NCBI GenBank assembly: GCA_020249925.1
Contig: JADCER010000004.1
Coordinates: 124,001 to 188,000, forward strand
Direction: 5' to 3'
Source: Roseomonas sp.
Lineage (GTDB): Bacteria; Pseudomonadota; Alphaproteobacteria; Acetobacterales; Acetobacteraceae
Length of the DNA stretch: 64,000 nt
In this document: positions 54,225-62,127 of the stretch, piece after piece
How positions within the stretch are numbered: the stretch's first letter is position 1
How the letters are laid out: every line of letters begins with the position of its first letter
Notes under the pieces: model-generated
Told to the model about the DNA's origin: nothing
The model's database searches: none
The model's input: the letters and a program-made list of their open reading frames with translations, nothing else
Position numbers and translations under genes: made by a program

Positions 54225-54252
54225 GCCCGTAAGCCGCGAAGGGCTTACGGGC
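54225..54252 (-). other. intra-operon hairpin between pstS and pstC
   Basis: An 11-bp perfect stem (GCCCGTAAGCC / GGCTTACGGGC) with a 6-base loop lies just after the pstS stop and lacks a T tract. Hairpins here commonly protect or partly end the transcript so that the binding protein is made in excess over the membrane subunits. Confidence 0.65.
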
Positions 54253-54260
54253 AGAAATGA

Positions 54261-55280
54261 TCAGGCGCTGAAGCTTTGCCGCCAAGCAGCCCGGACCGCG
54301 TTATGCACCGATTCGGGGAGCGGGATATACTCAAGATCAGTTGCCAATTGGCTGCCATTGGCGAAGCACCAATCAAAGAAGCGGCGCACGCTGGCGCTGC
54401 GCGCTGCATCGGTTGGGTTGGTCGGTATCAGGATGAAGGTGGGCGCGACAATTGGCCAGGATTCGGGGCCGGCCTGGTCAATCACATTCGCGGCGAAACC
54501 GGGCACGGACCAATCCGCGGCGGCGGCGGCGGACATGAAGGCCTTGTGTTCGGCCTTGATGAAATTGCCGGCCTTGTTGCGGAGCTGCGTGGCCGCCAAC
54601 CGGTTGGTCATGGCATAGGCGTTTTCCACATAGCCGATCGCACCGCGCACATTGCGCACCGTGCCGGCGACACCTTCATTGCCGCGCGCGCCGGTGCCAG
54701 CCGGGAAGCGCACCGAAGTCCCCGTGCCAACACGGTCCTTCCATTCCTGCGACACGGCGGCAAGGTAGGAAGTCCACACAAAGGTCGTACCGGAGCCATC
54801 CGCACGATAGGCGGGCGCAATGGCCAGATTGGGCAGCGCAAGCCCCGGATTGATGGCGGCGATTTGCGCATCATTCCAGCGCGTGATCTTGCCCAGAAAA
54901 ATATCCGCCAGGATCGGCCCCGTCAGGCGCAGCGCATCATCCTGAATGCCTGGGATATTCACAATGGCGACCAGCGATCCCATCACGGTTGGGAATTGCA
55001 GCAGATTGCCCTCAGTCAATTGCTCGGCCCTCAGCGGCGCATCGGTGGCGCCGAAATCAACCGTGCGGTTGCGGATCTGGTTGATACCCGCGCCCGAGCC
55101 CACGGATTGGTAATTCACCTGAATACCAATGGCGGCGCGCGCGGCTTCCGCCCATTTTTGATAGACGGGGTTGGGGAAGGTCGCCCCCGCGCCGGTGATC
55201 TGCGCGGCTTGGGCCTGGGCGCCAAGGGCAGGAAGGGTCAGGGCGGCGCTGGCGCCGAGAAGGAAGGATCGCCTATCCAC
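54261..55280 (-). CDS. pstS: phosphate ABC transporter substrate-binding protein PstS
   Basis: 339 residues. The signal peptide MDRRSFLLGASAALTLPALG (Arg pair before the core) is followed by ITGAGATFPNPVYQKWAEAA and VNYQSVGSGAGINQI, and the phosphate-binding region FGATDAPLRAEQL and RADGSGTTFVWTSYLAA. It binds phosphate in the periplasm. First gene of pstSCAB-phoU-phoB, with a PHO-box-like site about 87 bases upstream of the start. Confidence 0.96.
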   Translation of the reverse strand: MDRRSFLLGASAALTLPALGAQAQAAQITGAGATFPNPVYQKWAEAARAAIGIQVNYQSVGSGAGINQIRNRTVDFGATDAPLRAEQLTEGNLLQFPTVMGSLVAIVNIPGIQDDALRLTGPILADIFLGKITRWNDAQIAAINPGLALPNLAIAPAYRADGSGTTFVWTSYLAAVSQEWKDRVGTGTSVRFPAGTGARGNEGVAGTVRNVRGAIGYVENAYAMTNRLAATQLRNKAGNFIKAEHKAFMSAAAAADWSVPGFAANVIDQAGPESWPIVAPTFILIPTNPTDAARSASVRRFFDWCFANGSQLATDLEYIPLPESVHNAVRAAWRQSFSA

Positions 55281-55366
55281 GGGAATGCTCCGGTTGCTGG
55301 AACCATGCCACCCCCATCTGGGCGGCGCCTGCCTTCTAGTAAGGGCTGACGACGCTTCGATTTCAG

Positions 55367-55388
55367 TTTGATGAAGCTTTTATGACAA
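55367..55388 (-). promoter_or_regulatory. candidate PHO box
   Basis: On the minus strand two adjacent 11-base units, TTGTCATAAAA and GCTTCATCAAA, match the PhoB direct-repeat pattern (C/TTGTCAT-AAA). A third weaker unit follows. It lies about 87 bases before the pstS start, where PhoB would be expected to activate the operon. Confidence 0.65.
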
Positions 55389-55421
55389 CCGCCCGGACAA
55401 GTCCGAGTGTTATCCACAGGG

Positions 55422-56216
55422 CTATTGATACCAACCCGGCCGGCGCTTGGCCTGAAACGCGGCCAGACCGGCTCGGCCCTCTGGCGCGGCGCGCTGCATC
55501 CAGCCCTCCTGCGCCAATTGCGCCACCTGGCGGGGGGAGAGCGTCAGGCCATTGGCCTCCAGGAAGGAGGTTTTGGTGACCGCAATGGCGGTGGGCGCGG
55601 AGAGCATCATCTGGTCAATGATATGCGCGAGCCGCGCTTCAATGGCGTCTGCCGCTACCACCTCATGCACCAGGCCGATGCGGAGTGCCTCGGCCGCGTC
55701 AAAGCGTTCACCGGTAATGGCGTAGCGGCGGGTTTGCCGAAGGCCGAGTGCATCCACCATATGCGTGCTGATCGGTGTGGGGGCGACGCCGACGCGCACT
55801 TCGGTAATGCCGAACTGCGCGGCCGGGGTGGCCAGCGCCACATCCACGCAGCAGGCAATGCCGACACCGCCACCGAAGCAGGCGCCCTGGATTACGGCAA
55901 AGGTCGGTTTGGGGAATTCATTCAGCTTGCGCATCGCCTCGGTGGTGGCCAGCGATGCGGCGAAGGCCGGTTCGGGCGGGTAGGCGGCCACTTCCGCCAG
56001 CCAATCAATATCCGCGCCGGCCTGGAAATGCGCGCCAGCGCCGCGAATGATCAGGCCGCGAATGGCGGCATCGGGGCGGAGCTGATCAAGCCCCGCCATC
56101 AGCCCTTCCAGCATGGCGGCGTTATACGCATTGCCCTTATGCGGGCGATTGAGCGTGGCGGTGGCGATGCCGCGCGCATCAATGGCAAGCAGGACGGGTT
56201 GTTCGGTTTCGGTCAT
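55422..56216 (-). CDS. enoyl-CoA hydratase/isomerase family protein
   Basis: About 264 residues of the crotonase fold. The oxyanion-hole segments are RGAGAHFQAGADIDWLAEVA and IQGACFGGGVGIACCVDVAL, and the second catalytic-region glutamate appears in FGITEVRVGVAP. It resembles hydratases of leucine/acyclic terpene breakdown (methylglutaconyl-CoA type), but the assignment within the superfamily is uncertain. The ATG at 56216 (MTETEQPV) is preferred. It sits where phoR is often found upstream of pstS and is unrelated to phosphate uptake. Confidence 0.87.
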   Translation of the reverse strand: MTETEQPVLLAIDARGIATATLNRPHKGNAYNAAMLEGLMAGLDQLRPDAAIRGLIIRGAGAHFQAGADIDWLAEVAAYPPEPAFAASLATTEAMRKLNEFPKPTFAVIQGACFGGGVGIACCVDVALATPAAQFGITEVRVGVAPTPISTHMVDALGLRQTRRYAITGERFDAAEALRIGLVHEVVAADAIEARLAHIIDQMMLSAPTAIAVTKTSFLEANGLTLSPRQVAQLAQEGWMQRAAPEGRAGLAAFQAKRRPGWYQ

Positions 56217-56282
56217 GGTTGGGCTTCCTGAGCTTTGGGCGCATTCTCCCCCCATGCGGGCCTTGGCGCCAGACCCGCGCGG

Positions 56283-56750
56283 TTAGGCAAGCTTTGCGCC
56301 CCGCATGCGCAACCAGGCGAAATGGCTGCCATCCGCGCGCCAGGCGATCACGTCATAAAGTTCCGGCTCATGGCCGGGGATTTCCATGCCCGGGGTTCCA
56401 ATCGGCATGGCGGGAACAGCAAGACCCACCACGCCCGGCAGGTTTTCGGCCAATGCACGGCGGATTGCCAATGCCGGCACATGCCCTTCAATCTTGAGCC
56501 AGCCCGCAATTCGGGCCGCATGGCAGGACAGCAAATCCGATGGCGTACCCAGCATCCGCCTGAAGGGCGTGACGGATGGCACAATCCGATCCGTCACCGC
56601 AAAACCTTCTTCCCGCAGATGCGCAACCCAGCCCGCGCAGCATCCGCAATTCGGGTCGCGCCAGACCTCAGCGCTTTCGCGCCGTTGCGTGAGTGCGGGG
56701 CTGGCAAGCATGGAAAGGCTTGCAATCGTGGTTATGCGCCGTGACAGCAT
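56283..56750 (-). CDS. DUF411 family metal-binding protein
   Basis: About 155 residues with a signal-like N-terminus (RRITTIASLSMLASPALT). The DUF411 cysteine cluster is EVWRDPNCGCCAGWVAHL (Cys35, 37, 38), followed by LSCHAARIAGWLKIEGHVPA, whose Cys-His could complete a copper site. These periplasmic proteins accompany copper-resistance genes. It is 16 bases downstream of copD in the same operon. Confidence 0.88.
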   Translation of the reverse strand: MLSRRITTIASLSMLASPALTQRRESAEVWRDPNCGCCAGWVAHLREEGFAVTDRIVPSVTPFRRMLGTPSDLLSCHAARIAGWLKIEGHVPALAIRRALAENLPGVVGLAVPAMPIGTPGMEIPGHEPELYDVIAWRADGSHFAWLRMRGAKLA

Positions 56751-56766
56751 GGCCGGGCCCTCTCCC

Positions 56767-57675
56767 TCAGTTTTGCACGCGATGGCCGTAATCCACCGGA
56801 TGGACCGATACCATCTCGGCTGCCGCATAGAAGGCCAGCGCGACCAGCAGCATTTCAAGCCGAATGGATGCGGCAAGACGCGCGCCAGCACCGGCATCGC
56901 CCCGCGCGAGCGCCGGCGTATGGCGCTGGCGGTTCCAGAGGGCGAGGCCGAGGGCGGCCAAAACCGCCAAGACCTTCCACGCCAAGGCCCAGCCATGCCA
57001 GGCATCAAAAATGCGGTCCAGCCGCAATGTCAGATACCAGCTCAACAACATGCCAGAAGCGATCATGGCGCTGACCGCCCACATCGCCGCCTTGCTCCAA
57101 TCCTGGATCAGCCTTGCGGCGCTGGTGCCATCACGGCGTTGCGCCACCCACAACAAGGGCGGCAGTGACCCAACCCAAAAGGCAACGACGGCAAGGTGGA
57201 CGACAACAAGCGCGGCGATTTCCTGACGTGGGGCAAACAGCATGGAATGCCCCATCGCCGCATAGGAAGCGACAACCAGCAAAGCGCCAATCGCCGTAAT
57301 GGCTGGCCCAATGCGCCATGCGGTGGCAGCCGCGGTGAGCAATACAAGCCCCGCTACGCGCAGCCAGAAAGCATCGCCAATACGCGAACGCATCACGGCA
57401 GCCCAGACATCTGCATTGAAAACGCTGGCACCGGCGGTCAGCACCAGCACACGCAGCGTGAGTGCGACCACCGACAACAGCAAGCCCGCCGCGATGGTGC
57501 CGAGCAAGCTTTGGCGCAGTTTTGCCGCCTCATTCGGTTCAAGCCGGTGGCCGAAACCAATGGCGAATAGGCCAAGCCCGGCGGCGCCGATGGTGGCGAT
57601 ATAATAGAGCGCCCTGATGATGACGGTGATGCCATCCAGCAGGGACGCGTCAGGCTGCAGATATTCAAGGATCAT
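56767..57675 (-). CDS. copD: CopD family copper resistance membrane protein
   Basis: 302 residues with about eight hydrophobic segments and the CopD-domain features: a periplasmic His-containing loop (YAAMGHSMLFAPRQEIAALV, VVHLAVVAFWVGSLPPLLWV) and MASGMLLSWYLTLRLDRIF-like helices. CopD is thought to move copper across the inner membrane together with CopC. The start overlaps the copC stop by 4 bases. Confidence 0.9.
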   Translation of the reverse strand: MILEYLQPDASLLDGITVIIRALYYIATIGAAGLGLFAIGFGHRLEPNEAAKLRQSLLGTIAAGLLLSVVALTLRVLVLTAGASVFNADVWAAVMRSRIGDAFWLRVAGLVLLTAAATAWRIGPAITAIGALLVVASYAAMGHSMLFAPRQEIAALVVVHLAVVAFWVGSLPPLLWVAQRRDGTSAARLIQDWSKAAMWAVSAMIASGMLLSWYLTLRLDRIFDAWHGWALAWKVLAVLAALGLALWNRQRHTPALARGDAGAGARLAASIRLEMLLVALAFYAAAEMVSVHPVDYGHRVQN

Positions 57676-58061
57676 GGGCGGTTCGGCGCTTCTATCCGGA
57701 AGGGGATGACGCCACCCACCGGATGCCCATCAGCCGAGATGATGCGCCATTCCGCACGATAGGCACCGGTTGGGAGCGGCGGTAGGGCGATGATTTCCCT
57801 GCTTGTGGTTCGGATGCTGCGGCGCGGCAGCGAAATCTCCTCGGTCCCTTCACGATAAAGCCTGAGCGCCGTGACTTGCACCCTTTCGTTGAACAGCAGT
57901 TCGATCTGTTCAGGCGCTTGCATCAGGACAGCGCCGGCGGCCGGCACGGATTGCCGCAGTTCCGAATGGGCAGCGGCGGGCAGGCTGGCGAAAAGCAGAG
58001 GGAGCAACAGCACTGCCCCGCGCCTTGATGCGGGAAAGAGTTTGGTCAATGCGATGTCCAT
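57672..58061 (-). CDS. copC: copper resistance protein CopC
   Basis: 129 residues. A signal peptide (GAVLLLPLLFASLPAAAHSE) is cut to leave His32 at or near the new N-terminus, the start of the high-affinity Cu(II) site. The beta-sandwich shows VPAAGAVLMQAPEQIELLFN and YRAEWRIISADGHPVGGVIP, the latter carrying the conserved His. It is a periplasmic copper chaperone and the first gene of copC-copD-DUF411, preceded by a MerR-type promoter. Confidence 0.93.
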   Translation of the reverse strand: MDIALTKLFPASRRGAVLLLPLLFASLPAAAHSELRQSVPAAGAVLMQAPEQIELLFNERVQVTALRLYREGTEEISLPRRSIRTTSREIIALPPLPTGAYRAEWRIISADGHPVGGVIPFRIEAPNRP

Positions 58062-58096
58062 TGAAGCTTGTTTTGCCTTCCGAACTTTACTGCCAG

Positions 58097-58127
58097 CCTA
58101 TGGAGCTTCCCCCAGTGGCAAGGTCAA
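58097..58127 (-). promoter_or_regulatory. MerR/CueR-type copper-responsive promoter
   Basis: On the minus strand a TTGACC -35 box is followed at the long 19-base spacing by CATAGG. The dyad ACCTTGCC-ACTGGG-GGAAGCT lies in the spacer, the layout of promoters distorted open by CueR-type activators. It is about 36 bases before the copC ATG. No merR/cueR gene is nearby. The -10 element is weak, as expected. Confidence 0.65.
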
Positions 58128-58339
58128 TACCGGTGCCATGAATGGGCATGCCCGCGCCTTTGCGCGATCCGCATCAGGCGATTTTCCTCTGAGCGTCCGA
58201 GTAACGAGGCACATACCCGACTATTTTCCTGAAAACCAGGTTTGCCCATGTCAGCATGGCCTCAATTGAGGCCCCATTGGCGCGCCAGGCGAAACCGGGC
58301 CAGTCTATGCCCTTGCAGCCTTACCCGCGGAGATCAGCC

Positions 58340-60040
58340 ATGCCCGCTTCCCGTCCCACGCTCAGTGGCCCGCGCCATGCGATTTCGGCGGGGCATTATC
58401 TGGCGGCCTCCGCCGGTTATGCGGTGCTGGAAGCGGGGGGCAATGCGGTGGATGCGGGGTGTGCGGCTGGGATAGCGCTTGGCGTGCTGCTGCCCGATTT
58501 GGTGAATGTGGCGGGGGTGGCGCCCATCATGATCCGGCTGGCGAGCGGGCAGGTAGAAACCATCGCGGGGCTGGGGCATTGGCCGGCATCTCTGCCGCCT
58601 GATGTCTTCATGCGCGAACATGGCGGGACGATTCCGGAAGGCGTGCGCCGCACTGTGGTGCCTGCCGCGCCGGATGCCTGGATCACGGCCTTGGAACGGC
58701 ATGGCACCATGGGCTTTGGCGATGTGGCGCAATATGCCATTCGCTATGCGGTGGAAGGCTTCGCGGTTTATCCGCTGCTGGCGGAAACCGTAGCGACGCA
58801 TACGGCAGAATATGCGCGCTGGCCATCCAATGCGGCGATTTTCCTGCCCGGCGGCGCGCCGCCGAAAATCGGTGAGCGCTTCATCCAAAGCGATTTGGCG
58901 CGCAGCCTTACGTATATGGTGGAGGAAGAAAAACGCGCCGCATCCAAGGGCAGGCTTTCAGGGCTGGCGGCAGCGCATGCGGCGTTTTATCGCGGCGATA
59001 TCGCGCGCGAGATCGTGGCCTTTCAGCGCCGCGAAGGTGGCTTTCTTTCCATGGAGGATATGGCGGGTTTTCATTCAAGGATTGAACCCGCAATCTCGCG
59101 CCGCTGGCGTGGGCATGAGGTGATTACCTGCGGCCCCTGGTGCCAAGGCCCGGCGCTATTGGAAGCGTTGCTATTGATGGAACGCGCCGGGCTGGATGGG
59201 CTGGAACACAACTCGGCGGAATATCTGCACCTGTTTACCGAATGCGTGAAAGCGGCCATGGCGGATCGCGAATATCATTTCGGTGATCCCGCCTTCATTG
59301 ATGTGCCGCTGGATCAGCTATTGTCGGATGCGCATCTGGCGGCGCGCGTGGCGGAGATGGACCCGGTGCGCGCGCATCCCGCCATGTATCCGCCACTGCT
59401 TGGTGCGGGGCGCGCGGCAGATGGGCCGGTCAGGCGCGATCTGCCGAAGATTGAAGCCGATACATCCTATGTCGCGGTGGTGGATCGTTGGGGCAATGCC
59501 TTCAGCGCGACCCCTTCCGATGGGTCCTGGAATTCGCCCGTGGTGCCGGGGCTTGGCCTGATCCCATCCAATCGCGGCAGCCAAAGCCGGCCTGATCCCG
59601 CGCATCCTGCCGGCGTGGCGCCCGGCAAGCGCCCGCGCCTGACGCCGAACCCCGCCATGGTGGTGACGCGTGCCGGTGGCGTGATGCCCTTCGGCACGCC
59701 GGGCGGCGATGTGCAAATCCAGGCCATGCTGCAGGTGATGTTGAATGTGCTGCATTTCGGCATGGAATTGCAGGAAGCGATCGAAGCGCCGCGCGTCTCC
59801 TCCTATGCGTTTCCGTCATCCTTCGCGCCGTTTGATTATTTTCCGCGGCGCCTTGCAGTGGAAACACGCATTCCGGAAGCCACGCGCAATGCACTCGCGG
59901 GGCGCGGACATGACATCAAGGAATGGCCTGATATCACCTGGCTTGCCGGGAGTGTGGAGGCGGTGATGTCCGACCCCGCAGCCGGGCTGGTGCGCGCCGG
60001 CGCCGATCCCAGGCGCCCGGCCTATGCGATTGCGGGATGA
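58340..60040 (+). CDS. gamma-glutamyltransferase-like (Ntn) protein
   Basis: About 566 residues. It begins HAISAGHYLAASAGYAVLEA with GGNAVDAGCAAGIALGVL, the gamma-glutamyltranspeptidase opening. The self-cleavage/nucleophile site is Thr375 in EADTSYVAVVDRWGNAFS, where typical enzymes have TTHxS; the later glycine loop is PFGTPGGDVQIQAMLQVMLN. No signal peptide is evident, so it may be cytoplasmic and act on other gamma-glutamyl or acyl-amide substrates. The ATG at 58340 follows GCGGAG. The stop overlaps the next ATG by 4 bases. Confidence 0.87.
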   Translation: MPASRPTLSGPRHAISAGHYLAASAGYAVLEAGGNAVDAGCAAGIALGVLLPDLVNVAGVAPIMIRLASGQVETIAGLGHWPASLPPDVFMREHGGTIPEGVRRTVVPAAPDAWITALERHGTMGFGDVAQYAIRYAVEGFAVYPLLAETVATHTAEYARWPSNAAIFLPGGAPPKIGERFIQSDLARSLTYMVEEEKRAASKGRLSGLAAAHAAFYRGDIAREIVAFQRREGGFLSMEDMAGFHSRIEPAISRRWRGHEVITCGPWCQGPALLEALLLMERAGLDGLEHNSAEYLHLFTECVKAAMADREYHFGDPAFIDVPLDQLLSDAHLAARVAEMDPVRAHPAMYPPLLGAGRAADGPVRRDLPKIEADTSYVAVVDRWGNAFSATPSDGSWNSPVVPGLGLIPSNRGSQSRPDPAHPAGVAPGKRPRLTPNPAMVVTRAGGVMPFGTPGGDVQIQAMLQVMLNVLHFGMELQEAIEAPRVSSYAFPSSFAPFDYFPRRLAVETRIPEATRNALAGRGHDIKEWPDITWLAGSVEAVMSDPAAGLVRAGADPRRPAYAIAG

Positions 60041-61896
60041 GCGCACTGGCCGAAACTGGGGCGCTGCTGGATCAGGCGATGGCGCGGCTGAATGCGCAGG
60101 ATTTTCCCGCCGCCGCAGCGCTGTTCAACCGTGCCATCGCGCTTGGGCTGGATGCGCCGGAAATTCGCAATAATCTCGGTCAGGCCTTGCGATTTTCAGG
60201 CGATCTGCCGGGGGCCGAGGCCGCCTATCGTGAAGCATTGCGCCAACGCCCTGCTTATATACGCGCGGCGGCCAATCTGGTGACAATGCTACTGCCGGCG
60301 CGGGCTGATGCCGCGCAGGCGGTGATTGCGGCTGCGCTTGCCGCCGGCGCCGGAGAGGATTTGCACCGTGCGGTCGCCGTGCCTTGGCGGGATGCCGGGC
60401 GTCTGGACCGTGCCGTTTTCCATTTGCGGGCGCTGCTTGAAACAGCGCCGGGCGATGCGCTGATGCGGAATGAATTGGGCACGGCGCTGATGGGTTTAGG
60501 CCAGCCGAGTGCCGCGCTTCCCCATCTGGCGCGCGTCGCTGAAGAATTGCCGGATCGCGCCGATGCCAAGGTGAATTATGGCCTCGCCTTGCAGCAATCG
60601 GGCGATATTGGTGCGGCCATGGCGGTACAGCGCCGGGCCATTGCGCAAGACCCGCTCTGCCGCCCTGCTTGGCAGAATTTGCTGCTGGGTTTGAATTACA
60701 TGCCGGGCATCACGGCAGAAGAAGTGGCGGCGGCGCATCGCGCCTATGCCGCGCGGTTTGGCCGCCCTGCGCCTGCCCCCTTCGCCAATACACCTGACCC
60801 GGATCGGCGGCTGCGCATTGGCATGCTTTCCGGTGATTTTCGCCAGCATCCTGTTGGGTATTTTCTGGAAGCGGCGATTTCGGCGCATCAGCGCGCCGGG
60901 TTTCATCTCACGGCCTATGATATCGGCAAACGCACCGATGCCACTACGGCCAGGTTGCGCGGGATTTTCGATGCCTGGCGTTCTGTGGGTGCTTTGAAAG
61001 ATGAGGCGATTGTCGCGCAAATCCGCGCCGATGGAATTGATATTCTGGTGGATCTGACGGGCCATACGGAGACCAGCCGGATCGGCGTGATGGAATATCG
61101 CCCCGCACCGGTGCAGGTAAGCTGGATTGGTTATGCCAATACCAATGGCGTGGCCGCGATGGATTGGATCATTGCCGATGCCGTTGCGCTGCCACCGGAA
61201 GACGAAGCGCTTTACATCGAAAAATCACTCCGGCTGCCGGGATGTTATTTGTGCTACACACCACCGCGAGAAGCCGTGGCGCCAAGCCCGCCGCCGATGC
61301 TGCGCCATGGCCATGTGACTTTTGGCTGCTTCAATAACCTCGCCAAGATCAATGACGAAGTTCTTGCCGCCTGGGCGGCCATCCTGAACCGTCTGCCCGA
61401 TGCGCGGCTTTTGCTGAAAACGGCTGCCTTGCGAGAGGCTGAGACGGCGCAAAAACTCCGCGCGCGTTTCGCGGCAGCAGGGGGCGATGTCGCGCGGCTT
61501 GATCTGGAAGGCCATAGCCTGCGCGCGGCGTATTTTGCCCGCTATGCGGCTGTGGATTTCATGCTGGACCCCTTCCCCTTTCCGGGCGGCACCACAACGG
61601 CCGAGGCAATCCATGCCGGCGTGCCCACCCTGACGCGGCGCGGGCGCGGGGGCATGATCAGCCGCAATGGCGAAACGCTGTTGAGTGCCGTCGGCTTGCA
61701 GGATTGGATCGCCGCCGATGCCGCGGATTACATCGAAAAGGCGGTGGCCTTCGCGCGCGACCCAGACGGGCTGGCCGCCATACGTGCCCGGCTTTCATTG
61801 GGGCCTTTGGGCGATGCTGGCGCCTATGCCCGCGGGCTTGAGGCCGCCTGGCGCATCATTTGGCGGGATTGGTGCGCCCGCCAAGGGGGCAGGTGA
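60037..61896 (+). CDS. TPR-containing GT41 (SPINDLY/OGT-type) glycosyltransferase
   Basis: 619 residues. Residues ~1-230 hold tetratricopeptide helices (AAALFNRAIALGLDAPEIRN and similar). The GT41 catalytic part starts near 260 with LRIGMLSGDFRQHPVGYFLE (His271 at the base position) and includes VDLTGHTETSRIGVMEYRPA, QVSWIGYANTNGVAAMDWII and DPFPFPGGTTTAEAIHAGVP. Such enzymes glycosylate Ser/Thr of proteins, for example flagellin in relatives, but no target can be assigned. Cotranslated with the preceding gene. Confidence 0.92.
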   Translation: MSALAETGALLDQAMARLNAQDFPAAAALFNRAIALGLDAPEIRNNLGQALRFSGDLPGAEAAYREALRQRPAYIRAAANLVTMLLPARADAAQAVIAAALAAGAGEDLHRAVAVPWRDAGRLDRAVFHLRALLETAPGDALMRNELGTALMGLGQPSAALPHLARVAEELPDRADAKVNYGLALQQSGDIGAAMAVQRRAIAQDPLCRPAWQNLLLGLNYMPGITAEEVAAAHRAYAARFGRPAPAPFANTPDPDRRLRIGMLSGDFRQHPVGYFLEAAISAHQRAGFHLTAYDIGKRTDATTARLRGIFDAWRSVGALKDEAIVAQIRADGIDILVDLTGHTETSRIGVMEYRPAPVQVSWIGYANTNGVAAMDWIIADAVALPPEDEALYIEKSLRLPGCYLCYTPPREAVAPSPPPMLRHGHVTFGCFNNLAKINDEVLAAWAAILNRLPDARLLLKTAALREAETAQKLRARFAAAGGDVARLDLEGHSLRAAYFARYAAVDFMLDPFPFPGGTTTAEAIHAGVPTLTRRGRGGMISRNGETLLSAVGLQDWIAADAADYIEKAVAFARDPDGLAAIRARLSLGPLGDAGAYARGLEAAWRIIWRDWCARQGGR

Positions 61897-61943
61897 GGGG
61901 CGATTTAACGCGGCGCGGAAAAGGTCTAGTAAGCCTTGGCCTG

Positions 61944-62026
61944 GCCCGCCTGGCGGAATGGTAGACGCAGCGGACTTAAAATCCGCAGCCCGCAAGGGTG
62001 TGGGGGTTCGAGTCCCCCGGTGGGCA
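61944..62026 (+). tRNA. tRNA-Leu (TAA)
   Basis: A class II tRNA with acceptor GCCCGCC pairing GGTGGGC, anticodon stem GCGGA/TCCGC around CTTAAAA (TAA at 61977-61979), a long variable arm (AGCCCGCAAGGGTGT) and T loop TTCGAGT. The discriminator is A; CCA is not encoded. Confidence 0.95.
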
Positions 62027-62127
62027 GGCATATGCAGCAATGCGGTATCAGAGTCGGCGCAACGCCTCTGCCCAAGCCTTTGTCCTGGCAGGGTCAATCA
62101 TAAACTCCGGGAAGTGCAAAATGGTGT

